From Apostichopus californicus (taxonomy: Eukaryota > Echinodermata > Holothuroidea > Aspidochirotida > Stichopodidae), in the NCBI GenBank assembly GCA_020650975.1, contig JAIPMN010000451.1:1-64000 (forward strand): a stretch of 64,000 bases of DNA. The letters are read 5' to 3'. A program made the translations under genes and the position numbers. Shown here piece after piece: positions 49,501-61,420 of this stretch; the stretch's first letter is position 1, and every line of letters begins with the position of its first letter. The notes beneath the pieces were generated by a model, which saw only the letters and a program-made list of their open reading frames with translations, ran no database searches and had not been told where the DNA came from.

Positions 49501-52500
49501 AGGTGGTTGAGCCAATGGGATCTGCTAAGTGACATTATGGTCATTTGAGGTGGTTGAGCTAATGGAATCTGCTGAGTGGCATTGTCGTCAGATAAGGTGG
49601 TTGAGCCAATGGAATACGATAAGTGACATTGTCGTCACCTTAGGTGGTTGATCCAATGGAATATGATAAGTGACATTATGGTCACTTTAGGTGGTTGAGC
49701 CAATGGAATCTGATAAATGACATTACAGAAATATCCATTTCATATTCATACCAAGAAAAAGCACAAAGAAAAGATTGATGTGCCCATTTATGTATCGTCA
49801 TACAGTGATAGGTCCATTGTTGTCCACATGATTGTCATTGAAATGAATTTCCATTGGCTGGGTTTGCACTTTGTGGTACTCTTTGTTTTGTTGACAGAAA
49901 GTCTTGGCGGTAACGGCAATCAAGCATTTCTATACTTCTCGGCTGTGTGTTACCTTTTTGGAGTTGAGTTACAACAGCATCTTGGGTACCCGATTGGACT
50001 GGTATCGGATAATTGGGGTGGTTCCTACATCCAGGCGTGGTCCTCGTCGGACGTTCTCAAGAGTTGTCCATCTCAAATGTAATTATCTTCAGATCTCTCT
50101 CTCTTAGTCTTCATAATCTCAGGAGCTGTATCATTTCCTTCGACAGAAAGCCTCGGCTACAGCAACAATAACAGCTTTTACTACTTTTCGGCTGTGTGCT
50201 ATCTGTTTGGACTTAAGTTACATCAGCATCTCGGGTACCCAGTTGGACTCATATCAGACAACTGGGGCGGTACCCACATTCAAGCTTGGTCTTCACCCGA
50301 AGTTCTCAAGAGTTGCCCAGCTTCAGTGTAAGATGTCTAAATGTTTGTCGTAAAAAGTGGATTTTTTATGAATCCACATACCCGTGTAGACTTGTGTACG
50401 TGCTTTAACGAGGCCGTCCCAAATCGAGAAGAAAAATACCAGAATAAATACTTGAACGACTTTTATTGCCTAAATATTGAAAACTTGTACATGGTCGTCT
50501 GCTTGATTCCTATGTAGCCTCTCACACTGAAGATTATGAATGTTACAAAGTTAATCTGTGTGAGAAGATTGAAAACTTATGAGAGTAAAACATTGACTAC
50601 CAGCTGAAAGATTTTGATCCAGACAATGGTTGAATTTGATTCGCAAATGATTTCACTTCACTTTGATATGCTCTGCTGATAGCTCAAGGAGACTCTGCGT
50701 TGTCACGACATTCCATTTCTTCCATCTTATCGAGGAATATTATTCGTTATAACAGCAAATTATGAAATCAATGATCATATTCTCATTTTTCATATGGAAA
50801 TCAGAATAGATAACTGACTTAAAAAATGAAAGAAAAAAAATGGTGGATTTGTGTGCCAGATTGGAGGTTTTATAGAATAAAACTGATTTTTATCTCCATA
50901 GTAACAAGCTTCTTACAAGAGGCCGGATAATTCAGTTGGTAGGTTCACAGAACTTGAAATCCTGTGTCAAGTTACTGGAAGCCTGGAGTCTTGCTCTTTA
51001 ATAGCCAAGGTTTCTTTTGGCTCTTTCAAGCTCAATGCGTGTCATAAACATGAAGTGATACTTGAAGACCTTTAATCTTACAATTGTTTTCTGTTTTCCA
51101 GGGATGAGAAGCCCAAAAAGGTTGTGAATATATCTAAGCCAATGAATACCTGGGAGAGAATGGAAGTGGAAGGTCCTAGTGGTGACAGCATTTTATGGAA
51201 CGCTATGATTCATCCAATGTTAAATTTCACCATCAAAGGAGTATTATGGTATCAAGGTATGTATGTCCTTTTTCTACATTCATATTTGAGGAACATCAAA
51301 GCTTGTATTTCTGCCTTAACTAGATTTGGTCAGTTGGAGCGATAAAAGCAAATTTGTCATTTCTTTGGTGGGTGTTTTCGGAAGGTGAGGGAAGGGGGGG
51401 GAGGGGGGGTGTACTATCGTGAGGTATAAAGGGAGTTGTTGTGTATTTATTGTGTCTTTATGGGGGAGGATGGAGAGGTGAGGATGTTGAAGATACTGAG
51501 AGAAGAGCTGTATTTTCGGTAAGATCTTGAGGCAATAAATGCAATGAATAAGGAGATTGTTATATAATACTAGTTGGTTTGTGTATCTCTAGTTCTGTTA
51601 TCGTGTACCTGTACATGCTATATATACTATATATATGTACCATAATTGCTTCCGATGAGAAGAGATACCTATGCGGTCATGATGTCATGTGTATATATAT
51701 GTGTGTGAGTGCGTGTATATACGTGTGTTTGTGACGTCTAGCGGGTAAACACGATATCTCAAGAAGGGTAATATACCTCATACTGGGCATATGGATGTCC
51801 CATGTGGGGTAGAGTCACATTTTAATTCATCGAAACCTCGATGCATTTTTGCATTCTGGTGTCCTTCAGTTGCAGAGATATTGCTATTAAGCATTGTACT
51901 ACTCAGAAAAATCTAAAGAGATTGAAGTTCTTTCTACCACATCATTCAAGTAAATTAGTGTAACTTTTGGTACTTATTCTAAGTACGTCTTCTTACCAGC
52001 ATTTAAGCTAAAACTGATGACAATTCAAATGTCCAAAGTTTGATTTGAGACGTTGGCTAGACCAAGGCTAGTTTTAAACTGGCACTAAATATGGACTATT
52101 TTCTTCGTAAAGTAAGATGTTATTTTATTATTTGTGTCGATATCTAACACATTAAAAACATCAGAACTAAATTGTGTGTTTTTGCATATAGAAACTTAAA
52201 TTATAAACAATTAGAAATCTGACTAACTAATTATTTATTTGTCGGTTTGACTGTAGAATGATTTGATTTCATCTTCTCTTGCAGGGGAAGCTAACTCTGC
52301 TGAATCCGATAGATATGCTTGCCTATTTCCTGCGATGATTAACGACTGGCGTCGTAAGTGGTATGAAGGGACGGGAGGAAACACCGAAGTAGCCTTCCCG
52401 TTTGGTTTCGTGCAGGTGAGCATAAAACACTCTGTATCTAACCGGGTTACGACCATGTTATTGCCAAACTTTACTGGAATTCAATTGTCATTTTCAAATG

Positions 52501-55500
52501 ACAGTTTTTGATGGATAAATCATTTCTCGCTTAACCAAGTCGTTGGGACTATAGGAAGATCATGTATTTAACTTTCACTGTGCATGAGTTGTGTTTGGTT
52601 TAAAACTTGTACCAAGCTCTTAAATTGTAGAAATTATTCACATCCAAATAATATTTGGACTGATCTTAAATTGTCTAAATTATTTATGTCCAATAACATT
52701 TGGACTGTCCTAGTTTTGATGTTTATTTAAGTTTCCTCAGATTAATTTTTCCTCATTTCTATTTTGACCTTGTTTTCATTTCTGTTAGGTTCTTTCTTCA
52801 CTAAGGGCCCAATGACCTTGGTAAAAGATGTTGATTATAAAGGCATTGCTATTAAAGTTCTATAAAGGTCTTTAACAGGGGACCTAGTTTTGACTGAAAT
52901 ATACAAAGCAGTTGCTAGAGACTGTACAGTCATACTTTCCGTTTTCTCCATTGTTTAATGCCCTCATTTTTGTCTCAACTTCTCTGAAACAATTCTTTCC
53001 CAGACTAAATTTTATATAAATAAGAATGATTTAGCCCCCACTGATGATGGAGGTTGGGGTTCATGGCCCCACTGCTCCCACCCCTTACCATTGGAGGTTG
53101 GGGTTCATGGCCCCACTGCTCCCACCCCTTACCTTTGGAGGTTGGGGTTCATGGCCACACTGCTCCCACCCCTTACGTTTGGAGGTTGGGGTTCATGGCC
53201 CCACTGCTCCCACCCCTTACCTTTGGAGGTTGGGGTTCATGGCCACACTGCTCCCACCCCTTACCTTTGGAGGTTGGGGTTCATGGCCCCCACTTCTCCC
53301 ACCCTTTACCTTTGGAGATTGGGGTTCATGACCCAACTGCTCCCACCCCTTACCATTGGAGGTTGGGGTTCATGGCCCCACTGCACCCACCCCTTACCTA
53401 TGGAGGTTGGGGTTCATGGCCCCACTGCTCCCACCCCTTACCTTTGGAGGTTGGGGTTCCTGGCCCCACTGCTCCCACCCCATTACCTTTGGAGGTTGTG
53501 GTTCATGGCCCCACTGCTCCCACCACAAACCTCTTGGTTAAGAGTGCATACTGTTTTATCATGAATTGAAATAATGTGGTATTTCTGTGATAATCTTTCA
53601 GCTGTGTACTTCTAACGTTCCTTTCAACGATACCAACTATCCATTAATCCGCCGGGCTCAGACTGCGGGTCACGGTTATGTTCCTAATCCAGATATGGAA
53701 AATGTGTTCATGGCTGTGTCGTTGGACCTGCCTGATCCCAGTTCACCATATGATGCGTAAGTGGAATCTCAGAGATATTGTTATCGGTTAATGTGACTTT
53801 ACATTCTTCTTCGTGGATTATCATAAATTTCTAATTATTGTATTCAATCATCTATCCTAATTTCTTCGCATCCTTGTCCTCCTGTTCTCTTTCCCGCCCC
53901 CCTCCTCGCCTCCCCAATCTCCGATACCTAGTTGCTTCCTCCCTGTTGCCATGCTTCCAAATCTTGCTTGTCCTTTCATTAAGTGATTCTTTCTAGCAAG
54001 TGAAGTTAAAATCTGACATGTATCTTTACACATTTCGTAACCGTGTCAAGTTTAGTGGTCCAGTGCAACAGAAGGCAACAGAATTCAATAATTCAAAACT
54101 GAGCTGGTGTGTATGTACAGTAGTATACAAAGTTGGCAACCAGAAATGAATGGTAAAAATATTTGTTATAAAAATATGTAGGAATTAATAAGGACCACTA
54201 CACATGTAATTTTTATAACTTTGGCTGAAATAGTTGGCTCGCAGTCCATATGTGGTGATATTGGTGGGGAATGTTGGGCGTCGTGTGTTGGGCATGGTAG
54301 ATGCCACTGCAACCCCCCCCCCCCTCCCCCTCTCCTGCTCAAACTGTTGTGTAACCAGTATTTTATTATGGTTGGCAGATGGGGAGGGGTGTAAGGTGAA
54401 GGGGTATTGTATCTTCTCTTTTGGAAATTAGCAGTGGTTGTTGGTGTCATCTGTATAGAATGATTTTGAATGGGAAGGGGGTGCAGGAGAGGGGCAAGCG
54501 AGGGCAGGAGAGGTTAGGAGCTTTCCCCCTGGTGAGGCTTTTGCTCCCTAGTATGTGTGCTCTCATATAGATACACATGAAATGCTATTCCAAGTAAAAC
54601 TCTTTTGTAGTATTGAAGCACAGCAAGGATATTTTAGCGGGGAAGACCCATGCCCATGCCCTTAATTCTCTTGGGATGTTGATTTCTTCCTATGTAAGGT
54701 TTCACAGAGTGTATATTATTTTCTTATTTTCCTTGTTTTTTTCCAGAATTCATCCACGTGACAAGCAGGATGTGGCACATCGTTTAGTGCTCGGTGCAAG
54801 AGCTATTGGTTACAGTGAAGCATACACTGAATTTCAAGGACCTTATCCCAGGAGGGTCTGTGGTATAACCAACAACAAAATTGTGGTTGATTATCAGTTT
54901 AGCGATGTCAAGCTCATTTCAGGGAAATTATTCGAGGTAAGGCTTTCTTGGGTGCATTCCTTCCCCTGTCAACACTCCATTGCATATCTTGCACTGATTT
55001 ACCAGAATTTAAATATGCCCAGAATTGGTCACAACTGAAATGCTCTTGCTTGATGATGACTTCACAGAAAAAGTTGGCTAACCATTGATAATGGGCTCTG
55101 CTAGGCATATTTACTAGGTATGAATGGTCATCAGGTGTGTAGCCAAGGGGGGGTGGGGCAAAGGGGGCAACCGCCCCCCTCCTTGAGCATATTTTGTTGT
55201 ATTTTATTGTGATATCGCTAGTAATTTCAAAATAGAAAATGCAACTTACAAGGCCTGGGAATTGCCATTTCCAGCAATCTGGGAGCCATTTTCGGCCAAA
55301 ATTTTCTTGTGCGCTTCGTGCCAAGGCATGGTGGCGCTACGCTTAGATAGTTTGCCTACAGGCTTCGCCCCTCCCTTGGCAAATTCCTTGCTACGCGCCT
55401 GATGGTCATCAATCCATTACCCAGTCAACCCAGGTGAATTATCCTCACAGCTGATTAAATTAATTGACAGTGACTGCTCAGTAGCTGGTTGTAGGAGGCA

Positions 55501-57698
55501 TGTAACCGTCAATACCCCTCTGAACCACTGATGGGGTGAGTCAGTTAAAATGTTGTGAAGTCATGTGAGAAGGCCTTGCTTTGAAACAAGAATGTCAACC
55601 TTCAACGTTGTGAAATATCTCAGAATCTAATTCAATACACAGCTCAAGTGTCACTTGATTAATTGGCTGCATTCTGTAAATTAAAGCTTTACAAATAATT
55701 TCACAGACCTCGAAACTGTTCAGCCGTGTGTCTAAACCGTCTACAGAAATATCTCAATGAAACGTATGTTGCAACGCAATGAAAGACATACAAAACAAAA
55801 TGTAGAGTTTACTCCATATATTTGCTTGGCTAGAGAATTTACGGGCACAAAATGATATTTTATAAGAGATGGCTGTAGTCTGTCATGAGATTCATAGAAA
55901 GCAACACAGTGGGTAATCTGTGTGTGAATGAACTGAAAAACATATGTATGTTTGGGGTCAATTTAGAAAACCGTTACCATGGATACCTTCAATGTGATCC
56001 AAAGTTCAAAGTGAACTAAGGTTGTATGATATTAAATTGAATAACGGACTCTAGTTTTGAGTCCTTGCCGGGGGCAGAAGGAATCTATGCGATGATGATG
56101 GCGTGTGTGTTTGTTAGTGTGCGTGTTTGTTAGTGTGTGTGTTTGTATTTGACACTTGCTTGTCAACATGCCTGTTAACATGTTTGGTAAAAATTCAGTT
56201 TAGTTTTTGTGAAGGGTCTATGTAGGTCTTCAACAAAACAGTCATCCAGGAAATGAAATCTGCGTCAATAAGTCCATAGCCTTGCTTTAACCCACTCACA
56301 AGGGCTCTTATCAGGTTTCACCCTCTGGGCATCTCAAATGGCACATTAATTGGCTGAAAGGATCAACAGGTTATCTCAAATGGTCTCAAACTTGGCCATT
56401 TTACTCTGTGGTTTCTACTAGATGATTTTTGCAGTGGCAATGAGTTATGAAAATATTTCACAGTGTAGAAACAATGTCATGTAATTCTCATTTTATTAAT
56501 AACAATTAGTAAAGGGAATGTTGGTAGCAGAACTGATTTCGTAGCTCAACATGGGTAAAATGTTCTCTTACTCATACATCTATTTTTGTATATTTCACAT
56601 AGGAAGACTGTTCTTTCTGGATATCGAAATATTTTGGAATAAAAATTCTATATTGTAAAATCCTTTCGAGTAAATGGAATGGTTGATGCCCACAAGGGAG
56701 TGCTACAAATAATAGCTGGAAACCTCCCATCTTTTCTGGTTCTCACTTAAACTCTTGGACAAATGTAACTTCACTTGCTCTATTTTATAGTCAGATAGTT
56801 TTTTGAAGTTTGAGCAAATTGTATGGCAAGGAATCACAAAGCCCAACTGGCTTTCTGGGTTTGTAACATAAATAATAAATCATAATAATAATAATAATAA
56901 ATACCATATATTAAAGTGCTGTTATCATGAACTAAAACATGCTCAAGAGCACTGTACAAAAGAACCAATACCTGGAATATAAAATTACCAAACTTAAGAA
57001 AACCTAAAAGTAATAACAACAGCAATAAAAGTAAAATATGATATAAGACAGGATTATAAACCACAATAAAGAACATAAAAATATAAATAAATATACATAA
57101 AAATGGGCACAGTAATGTGAATAAAACAACTAATAAGATTAATGCCCATACTCAAGCCTAAAAAGATAAGTTTTCAAATGCTTCTTAAAAGTGTCAATTG
57201 ATGTGACATTTCTCAAGTGATGAGGAAGAGAATTCCAGAGTTTAGGACCTGCTGCACTGAAAGAACAATCTCCATATGTGACTTTGTTAGTACGAGGAAT
57301 GACTAGAGAAAGATGACTTTGGGACTGTAATGCCCTAGCTGGAGTGTAGCGTTTCACCAAATCAGTCATATAACTGTAACATGTGACTAAATTTAGTGAA
57401 CTGTATAGATGGACTACTTCAATGAGCTGCTATCATTTGATTGACTCTGCAGGTCTGTTGCTTCGACGAAGTCACCTGCGATCTAGAACCGGATGCCTGG
57501 AAGATGACAGATGTTATTTACCAGGTGAATTCAACCTCTCTGATGTTGGGCTATCAGTGTGACAAGACTTACTCAGCTACTTACCTCAGGTACCTCTGGA
57601 AGGACATGCCATGCGAGTTTAAGAATTGCGCCGTCTATGGGGCCAAGAACGATCTGCCCGGTCCTCCCTTTCTCCTGCCTGTCCAGAGTTGCGAGTGA
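43551..57698 (+). CDS. SIAE: Sialate O-acetylesterase (SIAE), 10 coding positions with a duplicated exon 5
   Basis: Exons 43551-43623, 44395-44556, 46107-46297, 48422-48560, 49898-50078 or 50147-50327, 51102-51256, 52285-52415, 53602-53756, 54747-54936, 57453-57698; all phases agree, 540 aa (human 523). SIAE removes 9-O- and 4-O-acetyl groups from sialic acids in lysosomes or after secretion. The start MLLRYSRDLVYAVIALCM is a signal peptide of about 22 residues. The catalytic Ser lies in CSGQSNM (Ser134; human Ser127) and the catalytic His in IHPRDK (His398; human His377). Other conserved stretches are SDHMVLQ, VLFGDIWLC, LWNAMIHP, GVLWYQGEAN, GYVPNPDM and the C-terminal YLWKDMPCEF. The protein looks complete and active. 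Exon 5 exists in two alternative copies. Introns hold minisatellites, a hAT-type MITE and a LINE fragment. Confidence 0.96.
46617..46875. repeat. Minisatellite, 66-73-bp unit, 4 copies
   Basis: Units begin gtagtcgtggatctaggagt and run to ataacaatagcaatgtt; an extra gtagtcat in two copies changes the length. It lies in SIAE intron 3. Confidence 0.93.
49075..49725. repeat. Minisatellite, ~47-bp unit, ~14 copies
   Basis: Units of gtggttgagccaatggaatc followed by tgataagtgacattatggtcactttag, in SIAE intron 4. The array ends about 170 bases before exon 5a. Confidence 0.94.
49898..50078 (+). CDS. SIAE: SIAE exon 5a (alternative copy)
   Basis: 181 nt after tttgttgacag and before gtaatt; enters in phase 1 and leaves in phase 2. 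It encodes SLGGNGNQAFLYFSAVCYLF, GVELQQHLGYPIGLVSDNWG and GSYIQAWSSSDVLKSCPSQ, the segment equivalent to human AVCWLFGRHLYDTLQYPIGL. Its splice sites are as good as those of 5b. It is the first of two tandem copies. Confidence 0.92.
50147..50327 (+). CDS. SIAE: SIAE exon 5b (alternative copy)
   Basis: 181 nt after tttccttcgacag and before gtaaga, with the same phases as 5a. It encodes SLGYSNNNSFYYFSAVCYLF, GLKLHQHLGYPVGLISDNWG and GTHIQAWSSPEVLKSCPAS. By my count 42 of 59 residues equal 5a; changes cluster in the first nine residues and at E/K, Q/H, Y/H and S/P. Only 68 bases separate it from 5a. Joining 5a to 5b would meet a TAA after eight codons of 5b read out of frame, so only one copy can be used per mRNA. 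Confidence 0.92.
51640..51905. repeat. Dispersed repeat D (gtgtgtgt ... aacacgatatctc), copy 1
   Basis: A TG-rich run leads into gggtaaacacgatatctcaa, followed by loosely conserved phrases (catactgggcatatggatgt, cagagatattgctatt). It is the same family as 59430-60000. It lies in SIAE intron 6. Confidence 0.6.
53049..53530. repeat. Minisatellite, 44-bp unit, 11 copies
   Basis: Units of ggaggttggggttcatggcc followed by ccactgctcccaccccttaccttt, in SIAE intron 7 and ending about 70 bases before exon 8. Because 44 is not a multiple of three and the unit lacks stops, three overlapping frames stay open (WGSWPHCSHPLPLEVGVHG); these are not genes. Confidence 0.97.
55132..55401. mobile_element. hAT-type MITE, 270 bp, with 8-bp target duplication
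   Basis: Ends are CAGGTGTGTAGCCAAGGGGG and, as complement of the right end, CAGGCGCGTAGCAAGG. ATGGTCAT lies directly on both sides (55124-55131 and 55402-55409). CAGG...CCTG ends with an 8-bp duplication are typical of the hAT superfamily. No transposase is present. A related 5' half occurs at 61221-61420. It lies in SIAE intron 9. Confidence 0.88.
55410..55620 (+). mobile_element. Diverged SINE-like 3' region
   Basis: gttgtgaagtcatgtgagaa followed by ggccttgctttgaaacaaga parallels gttgtaaagtggtgtgagag and ggccttggccctgaacaaga of the SINE at 35252. The hAT-type MITE next to it may have inserted into this older element. Tentative. Confidence 0.4.
56870..57400 (-). mobile_element. LINE 3' fragment in SIAE intron 9
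   Basis: The minus-strand frame from 57369 to 57139 reads DLVKRYTPARALQSQSHLSL, then VIPRTNKVTYGDCSFSAAGP, then KLWNSLPHHLRNVTSIDTFK and KHLKTYLF. This is the standard C-terminus of CR1/L2-type LINE reverse-transcriptase ORFs. The frame stays open for some codons upstream, so the copy is 5'-truncated rather than starting at that Met. The element's 3' end is the (TTA)n run complementary to 56884-56902. It is inserted antisense to SIAE. Confidence 0.9.
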
Positions 57699-57932
57699 CC
57701 ACTTTAGTCTGTAATGGTCCAGTGCAGACAATCGTCTTTCAATCACGACTGAATCCTTACATAATGCAACAAATACTGAAAGTATTTTTTTTCTCTTTTT
57801 CTTCTTCTTGCTTAAAAAGTTTTGTGCTGACGATGTTTGTATATAAAGAATTAAGAGATAGTTTTTATATGGTAAAGTGGTTAAAAGATTGATTTTGGTG
57901 GTATAAAAGGAGTTTTTCCAAAGAGCAATTTA

Positions 57933-58268
57933 TTATTTACGTTACACAATTTAATTCTTTGCGTTTTGCCAATTGTAGAGGCATTTTCAGTTGGGCTTGC
58001 AATCATGCATTCAACTGTGCTGTTTGAATGGCTGGCTATACAAGAATAATGCTATAGTCAGAGAGGCAACCATCAAAAGTTTTAAGGAATCAACCCTGTT
58101 TTATTTACGCAACACAATTTAATTCTTTGCGTTTTGCCAATTGTAGAGGCATTTTCAGTTGGGCTTGCAATCATGCATTCAACTCTGCTGTTTGAATGGC
58201 TGGCTATACAAAAATAATGCTATAGTCAGAGAGGCAACCATCAAAAATTTTAAGGAATCAACCCTGGA
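57933..58268. repeat. 168-bp tandem duplication
   Basis: 57933-58100 and 58101-58268 are near-identical (ttatttacg(t/c)(t/a)acacaattta through aaggaatcaaccctg), with only a handful of differences. It starts 235 bases past the SIAE stop, possibly within its 3' untranslated region. Confidence 0.95.
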
Positions 58269-59429
58269 TGGTCATTTACCCAATCTTTCAAACCCATGTT
58301 AATCTACTGAATATTCAACAGCAAAAAAATTTGATTGGAGAAAAAGTTTTCTAGCAATCTGTGGTGTAGAAATGTATAGATTTCAGTTTTACAGCAGCAT
58401 GTTTTAATTTGCCAATTTGGCCCTTTTGTTTATATAAGAGTCAATAACAGGGAGGTTGAAAATGCCAGCATTCACAGTTAACATTTGCTTTAGAGAAACC
58501 TCAATTGGGTTTGGCATTCTGTTTTTCCATTGCATTCTGTTTAGTCTGATTTTATGTAAAGGAACTATATCAGTATTTATTTTTTTGAATCCTTCTTTTG
58601 TTGACCTCAGAATATTTTCCAGAAAGTAATATTAGTGTATTGTGAGCAGATATCAATTGGCTCACCCATGCATACAATAAGAGGAATGTCAATTAATCAG
58701 GAAGAACCAGTTCTAGATTTCAATAGGTCCTAGGAATTAGTCAGTCTGTAGTTGTTTCCACGCTTAGAATTCATAGTTCATAGAATCCAACCATCTTGGC
58801 AAATTGAGACACAACGCATAAATCTTGTTGTCGGAGACATTTTCTGATCCTCGGCGGATCCAATCTTTCAAAGTTTGCGGTCATTGTGCATGTTGGATCT
58901 TGCCCTTTGAATAGGCGGCTGGGTTTCTATTGACAGTGAAATAATATGCAGGATAGTTTTATGACCTGTTCTCACTAGATTTGCAGCTCGATAACAAATC
59001 CTTTGTGTAAAGGTGGCAATTTGATTAAAATTTGATTTTCGTGTTTAAGTGTAGAGAGCAATTCAATGTATGAATGTTCAATCGATCTGGTGCTTAATAC
59101 TGTTATGTAAACAAGCACTGGGTCATTCAATCTGCAATATAGTGTTAATGTGCAACTGTTCTACTCTAAGTGAATGGACTCACCAATAGAATCAGGTCTC
59201 TCTGGGAGGGGGAGAATATTAAGGGAGAGTAGTTTGGGTGGGTGGGGGGGGGGCGGGTGTTTGTGGCTGAACCGATAGCTGAAATATTATTTTCAATGCT
59301 CTGCATTGCTGCATTGCTTCCCATATTAATATGTCTCCTTTTGAGATGAAGTTGACTTCTTATTGAGTATGGCTTTCAACTGCCCAATTTTTGGTTTGAT
59401 GCCAAAGGCTCAGTAACCTTTGCAATCGT

Positions 59430-60000
59430 GATGGTGTGCGTGTCCGTACGTGGGTGTACATGTGTGTGTGTGAGTGTGACAGCCAGCTTGTAAACACGAT
59501 ATCTCCAGAAGCACAAGTTAAAGTCAATGTCATGCTTAGTAGGAAGATGCCCCATGATGTGTAGATGTGCCCTATTGTTTGTGGTTCCCATCTCATGCAT
59601 ATTCATTAGTGGGAAGGCCTTAACGTAAAGTTTTTATGATGGCAATATCTCTTCAACCGTATGTCCGATTTAGTTCATACTTGGTATCGTGATGTCAGTT
59701 GATGATGGTCACATAATCAAGAAATTTACTCTCATTATTATTCATGAATGGGTATGGCTAGAATGTTATCACAGTGAAAAGCTTGCATACATAATATCTC
59801 TTCAACAGTATGTCCAATTTAGTTCATACTTGGTATGGTGATGTAACTGCATAGTAAGTATATGCTCTTGCAGCAACAACTTTGACCTCATTAATATTCA
59901 TGAGTTGGTGGGGCTGAATGGGAAATAGTATAAAATGCTTTTAAACATGATATCTCATTAACCATGAGATGAGATTGTTCACAACTTGTAAAGTTTTATA
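59430..60000. repeat. Dispersed repeat D, copy 2, with internal near-repeats
   Basis: TG-rich start, then cttgtaaacacgatatctcc. After this, atatctcttcaac(c/a)gtatgtcc and atttagttcatacttggtat recur at about 59646 and 59797, and a weaker copy at about 59947. Each period also carries a (t)attattcatga phrase. It is non-coding. Confidence 0.7.
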
Positions 60001-61220
60001 AAAACGTTATCTATTGTCTTTATTTTTAACTTGATAATTAAACCTTGAAATATGATAGATTGTGAAATGTTTTCTAACCAGTGAACAGTGTTTACTGTGA
60101 TTTCATGAAATGAAGTCAAAGATTCAGTTGAAAATAAATCTATGCTCATCATCAAAACGCACTTATTGTGTTTAAGCTTGTATTCTTATCAAGTAAATTT
60201 TTCACATGTCACAAACTCTTTTATAAGGGATAAAATTGTTCGTATTTTTGACTTGCATAAACAAACTAGACTTAAAATTAAACTAAATTAAAATTAAACT
60301 TAAAATTAAAAACATAACTTATTTGTCATTGTTGTCTTTTTGAAGCAAGTAGTTGTTACATCTGTTTCAAGTTGTTAATTTGAGACCAGATTAGCTACAG
60401 TAGTGTATGATTAGCACAGTTACCCCCCCCCCCTCCCCGTCCCCCAGTTAACAGTTAAATGTGATATACTTCAAAACTTGGAATTGGCTAAATACACAAA
60501 GTTGTAAATATACATGGTTATAGTATACAAATGTTATAATTATTATTAGCGATTTCAATACCTCAAGTTGTTAAAAGAAACTGAAGTTGCCAAACATTTA
60601 CCCACAATTGCAAAGAAATTATACGTGATGTGTTTCTTAGCAGTACCTAAAATGGCGTAGTTGTTGTGCCCCTGGAAAGCCGCGCCCATGTTGGAGCAAA
60701 TCAGGCTGTCTAAAAGGTAGGCAATATAATGCCAACATGTGGAGTAGATATGATAGCCTATGTACATTACATTACTATGCTTAGCTTTCCTTTGACCTTG
60801 ATCGAATCATCTCATTACATTTCCACAAGGTGATAGGGAATGGAGGGGTGTTTTATAGGCGGGGAAGGGGGTGGGGTGGCGTGGGGAGGGTTCCATTTGT
60901 AGAAACCTTTTGGCGGCTGCGAAGTACATTTAAGTGTTGCTTTCTAAGATGCATAAGCAAGCTTGTATTTGGACATGTCCTTCGATAAATATTTGTATTG
61001 CTTGAGTTAGGTCGTCATACCAACCAATGAAAACATGTTCGTCTTTATCCAGTGTCTTTTCTCAGACATTAAGTCATTTGACTTGATATTGATAGTCTGA
61101 ATATCCATGTTCATGGGGAATGGAGGGGGGGGGTGGCTTTATCATGGCGGGCAGTTTTGCATTAATTTATGCCTTGATTTCTGTGCCAAGAGGTGAGGGA
61201 CTTCCATTTGTTATAAAGAG

Positions 61221-61420
61221 CAGGCGCGTAGCCAAGGGGGGGGGGCGAAGGGGGCAGCCGCCCCCCCCTTGAGCATATTTTTAAAAAAATTTTTTAATGT
61301 TTTTATGATATCACTAGTAATTTCAAAAGAGAAAATGCTAAGATGCAACTTACAAGGCCTGGGAAGTGCCATTTCCAGCGATCTGGGAGGCATTTTCAGC
61401 CAAAATTTTCTTGTACGCTT
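61221..61420. mobile_element. 5' half of a hAT-type MITE (family of 55132)
   Basis: Begins CAGGCGCGTAGCCAAGGGGG and follows the 55132-55401 element through gagcatatttt and gccaaaattttcttgt, up to cgcttcg. There it stops matching and passes into dispersed repeat B. No matching right end or target duplication was found. Confidence 0.85.

Noticed and set aside
53044-53569. Overlapping frames of up to 171 codons
   Set aside because: 44-bp minisatellite inside SIAE intron 7, same peptide in all frames.
54914-55324. 136-codon minus-strand frame
   Set aside because: Spans the hAT-type MITE and the edge of a SIAE exon on the other strand; no family match.
57139-57369. 76-codon frame as a small host gene
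   Set aside because: The protein is a LINE reverse-transcriptase C-terminus, with an adjoining (TTA)n tail and an open frame upstream of the Met.
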